From NCBI RefSeq assembly GCF_014698795.1, contig NZ_JACJTR010000004.1, positions 1 through 64,000 of the forward strand: 64,000 nt of DNA. Direction: 5' to 3'. Positions 28,011 through 36,634 of the stretch are shown piece after piece. Made by a program: the position numbers and the translations under genes. A model generated the notes under the pieces. The model searched no databases and was not told the origin of the DNA. It worked only from the letters and a program-made list of their open reading frames with translations. Within the stretch, counting starts at the first letter, position 1. The number at the start of each line of letters is the position of its first letter. The stretch is from Nostoc sp. FACHB-892 (GTDB lineage Bacteria > Cyanobacteriota > Cyanobacteriia > Cyanobacteriales > Nostocaceae).

Positions 28011-28097
28011 CCTGCCAAGGTCACGTGCTATATGTGCGGTTGCATTGCAGCCGTGGGTTTATAGCCGCAGTGAACCATGCAATTGCAGACTTAGCAT
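28011..28097 (-). pseudogene. remnant of the hpnH 3' end
   Basis: GCGGTTGCATTGCA and AGCCGCAGTGAACCAT match the 3' end of the intact hpnH gene 1.3 kb away (29356-29450), in the same orientation, with two small deletions and several substitutions. Only the last 25 or so codons are represented, out of frame, so this is a non-functional duplicate. Confidence 0.7.
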
Positions 28098-28278
28098 TAT
28101 TATTAGCATCGCCGAAGCTCTAGATTTGCAACGCAGTATAAATGAAGCCAGTGTTGCAGAATAGTGGGATGAATTAGGGCAAGCAGGGGGAGAATTTTGG
28201 AAGTTGCTAAATCATCCCACTATTCTGCAACGCCATAAAACCTACCAAAATAGGCTACAAGAAATAACTTTAGGGTGA
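28093..28278 (+). pseudogene. broken reading frame with one internal stop
   Basis: One frame reads IAEALDLQRSINEASVAE, a TAG at 28162, then WDELGQAGGEFWKLLNHP and ILQRHKTYQNRLQEITLG to a TGA at 28278. The composition looks like a real protein C-terminus, but I do not recognise the family. The TAG lies inside the left arm of a perfect 20-bp inverted repeat (28153-28172 and 28212-28231), which may have caused the damage. Confidence 0.45.
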
Positions 28279-28472
28279 ACTATCCACATTTAATTCTATG
28301 TTCTATAGGCTAGCGATCGCGTGGTCACTTATGCCTGACTTAAACAATAAAATCCTCTCCAAAGAAAAATGCACTTGGAGGATGATAACTCGTGCCTTCA
28401 AACTCTATACAGAGATGGAAGCGTTATTTGTAAAGTAATAGAATGTTTTAGATGAAACAGAGTTAGAAAAGC

Positions 28473-29177
28473 ATGTCACAGCAAATCATCGATTTCGATA
28501 CTAATTCACCTGTTGCAGCAGATGAATATGAGCAAATGGCACGCCTCGCATTGCCCGGTTATGAAGTAATGCATACTTTTGTGCTGGCTTCTTTGCGCTC
28601 CTATTTATCGGAAACAGCAAATTTATTAGTTGTCGGTGCTGGTGGAGGGATGGAGTTAGTTCGCTTGGGGCAAGGTAATCCCCAGTGGCAGTTTTTGGGT
28701 GTTGATCCTTCAGCAAAGATGCTGGCGATCGCACAACAAAAAATAGCTCAACATCAACTATCGCAACGTATTAAACTCATTCAAGGATATGTTCAAGATT
28801 TACCGAATACCCCAGTCTACGATGCAGGCACTAGCATTTTAGTAATGCACTTTATCCCAGATGAAGATAGTAAACTTACTTTCCTTCAAAGCATTGCTCA
28901 ACGTTTAAAAACATCGGCACTGTTTATTTTGGTTGATGTTTTTGGTACAAAAGGAAGTCCTGAATTAGAGCAAACTATTGCTACACTTCATGCCTATTGG
29001 AAAGAAACGGGATTTCCTATAGATAGGCACAAACAACTCCTGGAAAACTTCAATAACGGGGTTTATCCACTCTCAGAAGCGAAAACTTTAGAACTACTTC
29101 AGCAAGCAGGTTTTAGCCATGTCATTCGCTTTTACACTGGGCTGTGGGTAGGTGGTTGGATGGCATTCAAAGGGTAA
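28473..29177 (+). CDS. class I SAM-dependent methyltransferase
   Basis: This 234-aa protein has motif I LLVVGAGGGMELVRLG (about 47-62), an acidic end of strand 2 in FLGVDPS, and later strands SILVMHFI and LFILVDVFG. These are features of Rossmann-type methyltransferases. The substrate is unknown. It is convergent with hpnH, 170 bp away, and not clearly part of that group. Confidence 0.85.
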   Translation: MSQQIIDFDTNSPVAADEYEQMARLALPGYEVMHTFVLASLRSYLSETANLLVVGAGGGMELVRLGQGNPQWQFLGVDPSAKMLAIAQQKIAQHQLSQRIKLIQGYVQDLPNTPVYDAGTSILVMHFIPDEDSKLTFLQSIAQRLKTSALFILVDVFGTKGSPELEQTIATLHAYWKETGFPIDRHKQLLENFNNGVYPLSEAKTLELLQQAGFSHVIRFYTGLWVGGWMAFKG

Positions 29178-29347
29178 TGAATAGTTCGCGGATGAGTTTT
29201 TGATACTCATGAGCGATGTTTCTATATTAATTCTCTAAAGTGCCATGCCAACAGGATGTGTTATGTCATGTCCGGCTAATTAGTTACAGTTACTACATCT
29301 GTGCAAAAAGCGGAAACCCTCTTTCCTCCTGTCCCCCAGCTTACTTA

Positions 29348-30367
29348 TTAGCCCCTGCCAAACACACTACCAAGGGCACGCGCCATATTTTGCGGTTGCA
29401 TTGCATCCATTGCGGCAGTAGGTTCGTAACCGCAGTGAACCATACAATCGGCACACTTGGGATTACCACTCTTCCGGCCATATTGGCTCCAGTCAGTTTG
29501 TGCCAGTAATTCTTTGAAGGTGGAATAATAACCTTCGTTCAACAGATAGCAAGGTTTTTGCCAACCAAGAACGCTATAACTAGGACTACCCCAAGGCGTG
29601 CATTCGTAGTCCTTCTCACCAGTGAGAAAATCTAAGAACAACGGATTGTGATTAAAGTTCCAGTTTTTTTCACCAGCTTTGTATGGAGCCAAAATTTGCC
29701 GAAAGAGGGCGCGTGTTTGTTCACGGTGGAGAAAATGATCTTGATCTGGTGCCCACTCGTAACTGTAGCCGGGAGAAATCATCATTCCGTCAGTATTTAG
29801 TGTGTCCAGAAAGTCGAAGAACTCTTGCATATCTTTGGGTTTAGTCCCCTCAAAGATAGTAGTGTTAGTTGTTACACGAAACCCTTTAGCTTTAGCGGCG
29901 CGAATAGCTTTGACAGCAATATCAAAAACACCTTTGCGATCGACGCATTGATCGTGCAACTCACGCATTCCATCTAAATGGACGCTGAAAGTCAGGTAAG
30001 GAGAAGGTTGAAACTTATCCAGGCTCTTTTCTAACAACAAACCATTGGTACACAAGTAAATATATTTCTTGCGCTCAATTAATCCTTGAACAATTTCATC
30101 AATTTGGGGATGTAGAAGAGGTTCTCCCCCAGGAATTGAGACGACCGGTGCGCCACACTCTTCCACTGCGGTAAAGCACTGTTCTGGGGTGAGGTTTTGC
30201 TTTAAAATTTCCTTTGGATGTTGTATCTTACCACAACCAGTACAAGCTAAATTACACCGAAAAAGGGGTTCCAACATCAATACTAATGGGAAGCGTTTAC
30301 GTCCTAAGAGACGTTGAGTAACCAAATACTTCCCAATATCTATAGCTTGTTGTAGATTAACTGCCAT
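29348..30367 (-). CDS. hpnH: adenosyl-hopene transferase HpnH (radical SAM)
   Basis: HpnH adds the 5'-deoxyadenosyl group of SAM to diploptene to make adenosylhopane, the first step to extended hopanoids. The 339-aa protein has the radical SAM cluster motif CNLACTGC (residues 33-40), GGEPLLHP as the SAM-binding GGE, and a C-terminal cysteine set [12 protein letters not shown]. It lies 34 bp downstream of hpnA on the same strand. Its 3' end is duplicated upstream of the cpc operon. Confidence 0.92.
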   Translation of the reverse strand: MAVNLQQAIDIGKYLVTQRLLGRKRFPLVLMLEPLFRCNLACTGCGKIQHPKEILKQNLTPEQCFTAVEECGAPVVSIPGGEPLLHPQIDEIVQGLIERKKYIYLCTNGLLLEKSLDKFQPSPYLTFSVHLDGMRELHDQCVDRKGVFDIAVKAIRAAKAKGFRVTTNTTIFEGTKPKDMQEFFDFLDTLNTDGMMISPGYSYEWAPDQDHFLHREQTRALFRQILAPYKAGEKNWNFNHNPLFLDFLTGEKDYECTPWGSPSYSVLGWQKPCYLLNEGYYSTFKELLAQTDWSQYGRKSGNPKCADCMVHCGYEPTAAMDAMQPQNMARALGSVFGRG

Positions 30368-30401
30368 TCTATAACTCCTCTGTTGGTAAAAACACCCCTT
30401 C

Positions 30402-31448
30402 TCAATCCCAAGATTTATCTGGTGGGGTCTTTAATTTTGAATTTTGAATTTTGAATTCCCCTGAGGGGTTGACATACCCCTGAGCAACAAACCAATCCAC
30501 AGCATCTTTAAGTGCCACCTTTAGCGGAGATTGAGGTAGACCCAACTCTCGTACAGCCTTAGCGGCATTGTAATACATAGGTTGTTTCGCCATTCGAACG
30601 CCATCCAATGGCACTGAGGGCGATTTACCCAAGGGTGCGAGAATCTTTTCATCGACCCAGGCAACACTAAGAGGGAGCCAAGCGGGTACTGTTCTTTGAG
30701 GTGCTATCAAACCTGTGATATCGGCGAGTTGTTCGAGTAGTTCCTTGAAACTTAGGTTTTGGTGACCTAAGATATAGCGATCGCCTGATTTACCCCGTTG
30801 CAAAGCCAGTAAATGCCCCCATGCCACATCCCGCACATCGATAAAATTCAGACCAGTATCTAAATAAAAGGGCATTTGCCGCCGCAAAAACCGCAGAATT
30901 ATATCACCCGTCGGGGTAGGTTTGATATCCAACGAGCCAATCGGGCTGCTGGGATTGACTATAACTACCTCCTGACCTGTAGCAACGGCTTGCATAGCTT
31001 CTTGTTCAGCGAGAAACTTAGACTTTTTGTAGTTACCCACCAACTTTTCTAAGGGACTCTGATGTGTTTCATCGACGACTTGACCAGATGATCCTACCCC
31101 AATTGCCGCTACTGAACTAGTATAAACGGTGCGCTCAATGCCAGCTTTGCGGGCTGCTGCCAACACATTGCGCGTACCCAGAACATTGTTATGGTGCAGT
31201 AGCTCCCGATCTGTTTGCCACAGGGAATAATGAGCTGCTACATGAAATAGATATTGACAACCTCTCATCTGTTGCCAGAGATTGGGATCATTCAAATCGC
31301 CTTTGACAATTTCCACCTCCAAACCGCGTAGATTCTCCAAATTGCTGCTTGAGCGTACTAGGGCTTTGACTGTGTAACCCTGTTGCAGCAACAACCGTAC
31401 TAAGTGGGCACCAATAAAGCCTGTACCCCCGGTGACAAAAACTTGCAT
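30402..31448 (-). CDS. hpnA: hopanoid-associated sugar epimerase HpnA
   Basis: This 348-aa extended SDR has the NAD loop TGGTGFIG at the N-terminus, the YKKSK catalytic pair, and strong overall likeness to HpnA ([16 protein letters not shown]). It is thought to act on the hopanoid side chain or a linked sugar. Its ATG at 31448 overlaps the stop of the upstream RND gene as TAATG, with AGGGAGAG upstream, so the two are translationally coupled. The last 12 residues come from heptad-repeat DNA (TTGAATTTTGAATT). Confidence 0.9.
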   Translation of the reverse strand: MQVFVTGGTGFIGAHLVRLLLQQGYTVKALVRSSSNLENLRGLEVEIVKGDLNDPNLWQQMRGCQYLFHVAAHYSLWQTDRELLHHNNVLGTRNVLAAARKAGIERTVYTSSVAAIGVGSSGQVVDETHQSPLEKLVGNYKKSKFLAEQEAMQAVATGQEVVIVNPSSPIGSLDIKPTPTGDIILRFLRRQMPFYLDTGLNFIDVRDVAWGHLLALQRGKSGDRYILGHQNLSFKELLEQLADITGLIAPQRTVPAWLPLSVAWVDEKILAPLGKSPSVPLDGVRMAKQPMYYNAAKAVRELGLPQSPLKVALKDAVDWFVAQGYVNPSGEFKIQNSKLKTPPDKSWD

Positions 31449-34138
31449 TAACTTCTCTCCCTCGTTTGAAATCGGGGAAACCAATCATCCAAAATGGCGT
31501 AGACTACCGGCACTACAATCAAACTAAGGATAGTCGAAGTTACGAGTCCACCAGCGATCGCTACAGCCATAGGCGATCGCAATTCCGAACCAGCACCAAA
31601 ACCCAATGCGATCGGTAACATCCCTAAAAGTGTGGAAGCGGTCGTCATCATAATTGGTCTAAGGCGCACTGGCCCCGCCCTGAGAATCGCCTCTGTACGG
31701 TCTAAGCCAGATTTGCGGAGTTGGTTGATGTAATCTACCAGTAAGATGGCATTTTTGTTTGCTAGTCCCAACAAGAACACAAAGCCAATCAGGGAGATCA
31801 TGCCAAAGTCACTCTTGGTCAAGAGTAAAGCCAACATGGCACCGACAATTGACAAGGGCAAAGAAACACCAATAACTACTGGGTCTATCCAGCTTTTGAA
31901 CAGCAAAATCAGTACCACGACAATGCACAGGGTTGATAAAAGCAAAGTAGTACCAAAACTACTAAATACTTCACCCTGGCGGGCAGAATCTCCACCCAAG
32001 TCTAAAGTTACACCAGCAGGTAACACTGTTTTTGCTTCTGCTACTAATTGGTCTGTAGCACTACCCAAGGACAAATCCTTGCCCAGATTGGCACTGATAT
32101 AGGCAACTCTTTGATTGTTGAGCCGCTCAATTTGAAAAACTGTACCCTGTGGATTAGTTTCACTTGTCACAGTAACATCAGCAAATCCTGGTAGTTTTTC
32201 AATTCGCTCTTTAATTGCCTTGGCAGCTTTGCTGAGGCTTTGGAGGTTATCACCTCGTAGTGACACCTGTAAAGGTTTTTGTCCACCAGTGTCAACAAAT
32301 TGAATATCTTCCACACTAGTACTCACACCAGGGAGATTCGGCAAAGACGAGCGTAATCGGTCTTGTACTTCCGCAGTTTTGATATTGCGGTCTTCCTTAA
32401 GCTTCACATAGAGAGTACCTTTATTTGGTTCACCTTCACGAGAACCAACAGTAGTAAATACCGTTTCCACTACTGGAGATTTTCTCACGACATCTTCTAG
32501 TTTCTTGGCAACCTCTAGAGAATCATTCAAAGGGTTGGGGATGGAAAATTGAGATGAGGGAAATGAGGGAGATAAGGGAGAAATTCCTGCTTGTTGCTGT
32601 AAAAATTGCTCAGGGATTTTTGGTAAGGGGGCGGTATAAGTAATATTGAACTCGCCGCGATCTAATTTAGGAATAAACCCTTTAGGAATGAATAGACTCA
32701 GTGCCATACCTGCAACAAAGCTGAGTATAGCTAAGGCGATGACTGTCTTGCGGTGGTTTAAAGACCAGTGGAGTAAGTTTCTGTAAAATTGGGTAAAATT
32801 CCCCCAAGTGTTTACTCCCTGACGGCGTTGGGGAGTTGAAGTAGCAGGTTTTAACCAGTAGGTAGCCAAGGCTGGTGATAATGTACGGGCAACCAATGTC
32901 GAAGCAATCATGGCTGCTGAAACTGTAATTCCGAACGGCTTAAAGAACTGCCCAATTACTCCACCCATCAAACCAATGGGTAAAAAAACCGCTACTGCTG
33001 TAGCAGTGGTGGCGATGACTGTTAAGCCAATTTCATCTGTAGCTGAAAAGGCGGCTTGCCGAGGAGTTTCCCCTTCTTCGATGTGCCGCATGATGTTTTC
33101 AACATCGATGATCGCATCATCGATTACACTGCCGATAACTAAGGCTAAAGCCAGCAACGTAATGGTTTCTAGGTTGAAGCCAAAAATTGCCATGACAATA
33201 AACGTTGCCAACAAAGATGTCGGAATCGCCAGGGCTGAGATGAGAGTTGCCCGCCAATTCCATAAAAAAGGAAAAATGACCACAATGGACAACAAAACTG
33301 CTTCTAACAAAGCATCGATGGTTGACTGAGTGGCTTGACGGATATATTCTGCTTGGGTAGCAGCTAAAGTGAGGTTGACATCCTTGAGGGTGGAGCGTAG
33401 CCTTTGGACTTCTTTTTCAACTAGACTCACCACTTCCAAGGTGTTAGCACTACCGCGTTTGATTACCTGGAATGCGAGTGCATCTTGCCCATTAAACCGG
33501 ACTAATGTCGCCCCTGCTTGGGGGACAGCGGCACTTGCATTCGATGGATTTAGGGGAGGAGTTGCAGTAGCACCACCCAACAGAGAGACTTTCAGGACTC
33601 CTGGTAGTTTAGCGATCGCACTCACAATCTGATCTTGTGCCAACTTTGTCAAATCTGTGAGATTCCGGGTGGGACTCTCAATGGCATAACTAATGGCGGC
33701 TGACTCATTTAAATTCAAAGGAATAATTTTAGAAGTCGCTCCTTGAGGCAAAGTCAGCTGCTTGAGCGCAGTTTCAACTTCTCTAGTCGATGTTTCTAAA
33801 TTTGTCCCAACAGCAAAAGAAAGGGCAACTGCTGTTTGACTAGGATACGTGGATGAGCGAATATTCTCCAGTCCTTCTAAGGAGCGGAGGCGTTCTTCCA
33901 AAGGTTGGGTGAGCTTCGCCTCGGTATCCAGAGCAGTTGTCAGAGGGGCTGTAGCATTTACAACCACTACTGGAAATGTAATATCTGGAAACAAGGCATA
34001 CTTGAGGGAACTGAAAGCCAGAACACCAGCTACCGTTACGGCAATCCAAAAACTCACCGTCAGCCACGAAAATTGAATCGCCAATTTGGAAATATTGAAC
34101 AGTTCTCGTGCGGATTTTGAGTTACGAAGCTTAACCAT
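31448..34138 (-). CDS. RND-family efflux permease
   Basis: This 896-aa AcrB/HAE1-type inner-membrane permease has about twelve helices. The proton-relay aspartates in helix 4 (VIGSVIDDAIIDVENI) are present, as are the first porter-domain motifs (YALFPDITFPVV). It is about 140 residues shorter than typical AcrB, mainly in the porter and docking domains. A loop at about 508-533 (PLSPSFPSSQFS) is encoded by a purine-rich repeat and looks inserted. No membrane-fusion protein or TolC gene is adjacent. TAATG coupling to hpnA suggests a role with hopanoids or other lipids, but that is inferred. Confidence 0.88.
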   Translation of the reverse strand: MVKLRNSKSARELFNISKLAIQFSWLTVSFWIAVTVAGVLAFSSLKYALFPDITFPVVVVNATAPLTTALDTEAKLTQPLEERLRSLEGLENIRSSTYPSQTAVALSFAVGTNLETSTREVETALKQLTLPQGATSKIIPLNLNESAAISYAIESPTRNLTDLTKLAQDQIVSAIAKLPGVLKVSLLGGATATPPLNPSNASAAVPQAGATLVRFNGQDALAFQVIKRGSANTLEVVSLVEKEVQRLRSTLKDVNLTLAATQAEYIRQATQSTIDALLEAVLLSIVVIFPFLWNWRATLISALAIPTSLLATFIVMAIFGFNLETITLLALALVIGSVIDDAIIDVENIMRHIEEGETPRQAAFSATDEIGLTVIATTATAVAVFLPIGLMGGVIGQFFKPFGITVSAAMIASTLVARTLSPALATYWLKPATSTPQRRQGVNTWGNFTQFYRNLLHWSLNHRKTVIALAILSFVAGMALSLFIPKGFIPKLDRGEFNITYTAPLPKIPEQFLQQQAGISPLSPSFPSSQFSIPNPLNDSLEVAKKLEDVVRKSPVVETVFTTVGSREGEPNKGTLYVKLKEDRNIKTAEVQDRLRSSLPNLPGVSTSVEDIQFVDTGGQKPLQVSLRGDNLQSLSKAAKAIKERIEKLPGFADVTVTSETNPQGTVFQIERLNNQRVAYISANLGKDLSLGSATDQLVAEAKTVLPAGVTLDLGGDSARQGEVFSSFGTTLLLSTLCIVVVLILLFKSWIDPVVIGVSLPLSIVGAMLALLLTKSDFGMISLIGFVFLLGLANKNAILLVDYINQLRKSGLDRTEAILRAGPVRLRPIMMTTASTLLGMLPIALGFGAGSELRSPMAVAIAGGLVTSTILSLIVVPVVYAILDDWFPRFQTRERS

Positions 34139-34372
34139 CTTAGAAAATTATCGTGTGGGTGACACAATTATTTAGTCATGCTACAGCAATCACCTTCGTT
34201 TGCGAGTTTTGGTTACCAGCAAACGGCAATATTAGTTATTGTCACTCAGATGTGGCAAAATTTTTAATACATTGAACTTGAAAAATGAAACTTGGTTCTG
34301 TTGAGCATAAAGAATTATGCCGTGATCGCCTATTTATAACCAAACGCAAACTTGAAACTGTCGAGGGGGCTA

Positions 34373-35074
34373 GTGCCTAATTTTTTGCCCAACAACACAA
34401 TTCTGGTACCTCAAGGAGCAGAATATAAAGCTGTCTGTCGCGGATTAAGCGGCATTACTGGTTCTATCCCAACGGTAGTAGCCATACCTGTTGGAATGAA
34501 GCCTTTACTCAAATACCTGCAACAATCTCAAGGAAATGGACAATTTCTGCCTCCAAAATCTAGGGTACTGATTATGGGTATCTGTGGTAGCTTGAGCGAT
34601 CGCTATACAGTTGGTGATATTGTGCTGTATCAAGATTGTGTTTACCTTGGGGAACGGCAAGAATGCGATCGCACTTTCACATCACAATTACACTCTGATA
34701 TATCAGAACAAGCCTCATTAGTCAAGTCAATGACAAGCGATCGCGTAATTTGGTCTGCTACTGAAAAACGTCATTTGGGTGAGACTTTGGGAGCTGATGT
34801 TGTTGATATGGAAGGATTTACCGCCTTAGAGTTTTTCAATGCTGCTGGAGTTGCAGTCGCGATGCTGCGAGTAGTTAGTGACGATTGTCAGCATAATATT
34901 CCCGATCTTACATCAGCAATTGACTCTGATGGCTCTTTAAAGCCTTTCCCTTTAGCGATAGGAATGCTTCGACAGCCTCTTGCTGCAACTCGGCTGATTC
35001 GAGGTTCATTAACAGCACTAAAGGTGTTAGAGCAAGTTACAAATCGCCTTTTTTCTGGCTATAGATTGGAATAA
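34373..35074 (+). CDS. nucleoside phosphorylase-like protein (HpnG-like)
   Basis: This 233-aa protein of the nucleoside phosphorylase / MTAN superfamily reads ILVPQGAEYKAVCRGL at the N-terminus, IMGICGSLSDRYTVGDIVLY in the core and the VVDMEGF active-site segment near residue 155. HpnG releases adenine from adenosylhopane in hopanoid synthesis, and the adjacent divergent hpnA-hpnH genes make that role likely. I choose GTG 34373, which has GAGGGGG just upstream; a TTG at 34352 is the other choice. Confidence 0.75.
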   Translation: MPNFLPNNTILVPQGAEYKAVCRGLSGITGSIPTVVAIPVGMKPLLKYLQQSQGNGQFLPPKSRVLIMGICGSLSDRYTVGDIVLYQDCVYLGERQECDRTFTSQLHSDISEQASLVKSMTSDRVIWSATEKRHLGETLGADVVDMEGFTALEFFNAAGVAVAMLRVVSDDCQHNIPDLTSAIDSDGSLKPFPLAIGMLRQPLAATRLIRGSLTALKVLEQVTNRLFSGYRLE

Positions 35075-35179
35075 TTTGTTGCAAAAATAATGGCACAAGT
35101 CTTAGGGGACTTCTAGTCGCTACTATACAAAGAAAGTCCACCTACGTGGACTAACACAAAATCAAGGATTTCCTAACCC

Positions 35180-35289
35180 AATACAGTTCAGTTAAGCATT
35201 TATTTCTTCTCTCTGTGTTCTCTGCGCCTCTGTGGTTAGTAAAAAAAACTAACCTTGACAAAAAGCTTTAGCCTTAACTGAACTGTATT
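35180..35289. mobile_element. 110-bp MITE-like element with perfect 17-bp inverted ends
   Basis: AATACAGTTCAGTTAAG (35180-35196) is inverted exactly at 35273-35289. If the ends are read as CAGTTCAGTTAAG, each is flanked by TA, as expected for Tc1/IS630-type insertion. The interior has the CTCTGTGTTCTCTGCG repeat and a small hairpin GGTTAGT-A7-ACTAACC (35234-35254). It encodes nothing and would need a transposase in trans. A lone left end lies at 5945-5983. Confidence 0.7.
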
Positions 35290-35320
35290 CTTTGGTAACC
35301 TGCGGAGGCAGATTTCAAGG

Positions 35321-35992
35321 CTACTGATTTTGGGAATGGAAGGGACAACCCCCTGCCGTTAATTTCTGGAGAAAGACATTATTATCAAAATAATGCTCTA
35401 AAGACTCAATTTTCAAATCATCACTCACACGAGCAATACTAATTCCTACAATTTCTATGGTTTCCCCTGTGGGTGCATAGTCTTTATAGGAACCATTAAA
35501 TGTTCCCCAGTGTCGCCACTTAAAAGTAACATTAGGTGGTCCTGAAAGAACTTCTGTTAATTCCCAAAGAAAGCCATTAGGAAAAGCATTATGAAAAACC
35601 TGAAATGAAGATTCAAAAGTTTCTATTTCAGAGCTATACTGCTCACTCTCACCCAGGAAGAGATTATAAGTACCTTCGACTGCGACATCCTGAGCAGTGT
35701 ATTGTTGTCCTCCATTAGTACTCATTTTAAACTTATCAGTAACAATCGAAAGCCACTGTTGAGGATTAGCTTTATTAGAAGCTTCCATCTCAAAATTTCG
35801 GACTAAGTTTTGTGCGATCGCTTCTAAAGAACCTTCTGGATGCTGAAATTTACTCTCTTGATGAAGAAATTCATTGGTGTAAGAATAATCCGGGCGTTTT
35901 CCTTCTCGCCACTGTACTTCTTCATCATGAGCAATGACTATATCTCTATCTTGTACCCAGAGTGGCAATTCTGTAGTTTTTTCGCTACTCAT
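35321..35992 (-). CDS. SnoaL-like / ester cyclase family protein
   Basis: This 223-aa protein appears to have a SnoaL-like cone fold in its second half (about 85-205: FKWRHWGTFNGSYKDYAPTGE and ISIARVSDDLKIESLEHYFD). It ends in CPFH. Family members are ligand-binding or cyclase enzymes; the substrate here is unknown. The N-terminal 80 residues are less typical. It stands alone next to the MITE-like element. Confidence 0.6.
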   Translation of the reverse strand: MSSEKTTELPLWVQDRDIVIAHDEEVQWREGKRPDYSYTNEFLHQESKFQHPEGSLEAIAQNLVRNFEMEASNKANPQQWLSIVTDKFKMSTNGGQQYTAQDVAVEGTYNLFLGESEQYSSEIETFESSFQVFHNAFPNGFLWELTEVLSGPPNVTFKWRHWGTFNGSYKDYAPTGETIEIVGISIARVSDDLKIESLEHYFDNNVFLQKLTAGGCPFHSQNQ

Positions 35993-36634
35993 ACAAGTTG
36001 ATTGGCTATAAACATCGTTTCTCAGAATAAAGTTTTATGGATACAAGTCAATCAAAAAATATATAAAATTAAAAAATATTTATAATTACAGCGTTTTTCA
36101 GCTAAATGAAGTACATGGGTAGGGGCACAACATATTGTGCCCCTACAATAATCTGTACCTCACCAACTTGGAATCTGCTGTAAGCCAATTTTATTGGGTT
36201 TTTGCACAAATCTAAATAATGCCAATTATCTAAGAGGCTGCACAAAATCAGGCTTATTCAAGCTTGAAGCTTAACCCTGATTTATCATAAAAAGGGAATA
36301 AAGAAGGGCCAAAAACTGGTTTTGAACCTCAGTATGCTTTCAAAATTTAAGTTTGAATCTAATATTTGCTTTGATATCACATGAAAACAAACTAATAAAT
36401 ATTAATAGAATAACAATCAATTCATTTACGTATTAATGCTGAGGTTAATTATAAACTAATTTTTACATAAACTTTATCATTATATATATTAACTAGAAAA
36501 GGAAATTGGGAAACATAATATATAACCTGATCAGGGTTGGGTTACATGAGAGCTAATTCCACTAAATTGCTAATTAAAAATGCTTTTTTGTCAGGATAGC
36601 TCGGAACTAATTAGCCAATTATCAAATATTATTT
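35993..36634. other. 642-bp AT-rich intergenic region
   Basis: The only distinct structure is the hairpin at 36121-36144. The rest is AT-rich, with an imperfect dyad AAATCAGG..CCTGATTT near 36245-36285. It presumably contains the promoter of the GGDEF-EAL gene. No ORF or RNA gene is recognised. Confidence 0.5.
36121..36144. repeat. hairpin repeat AGGGGCACAA / TTGTGCCCCT
   Basis: A 10-bp perfect stem has loop CATA. It is a second copy of the palindrome at 8591-8611 and, more loosely, of the hairpin after cysK, so this is a dispersed palindromic element in this genome. It is about 125 bp upstream of the SnoaL-like gene start, so it is not a terminator of that gene. Confidence 0.6.

Larger units (their letters stand above)
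27558..28472. other. 915-bp region upstream of cpcB: leader plus decayed sequence
   Basis: From 27558 to about 27900 the DNA is AT-rich and presumably holds the cpc promoter and leader, though I cannot fix a start. It then contains a GCGTAGGC/CGTAGCCCACCGCAGG repeat copy (27947-27974), a degenerate copy of the hpnH 3' end (28011-28097), and a broken reading frame (28093-28278). The last 190 bp before the methyltransferase show nothing distinct. Confidence 0.6.

Noticed and set aside
32910-33329. 139-codon ORF opposite the RND gene
   Set aside because: Antisense shadow with Met/Thr/Lys-rich composition typical of a complement of membrane helices.
34285-34380. 31-codon ORF MKLGSVEHKELCRDR... 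overlapping the HpnG-like start
   Set aside because: The start looks like a protein N-terminus and could be a decayed gene, but it is short, lacks a ribosome site and cannot be matched to a family with confidence.
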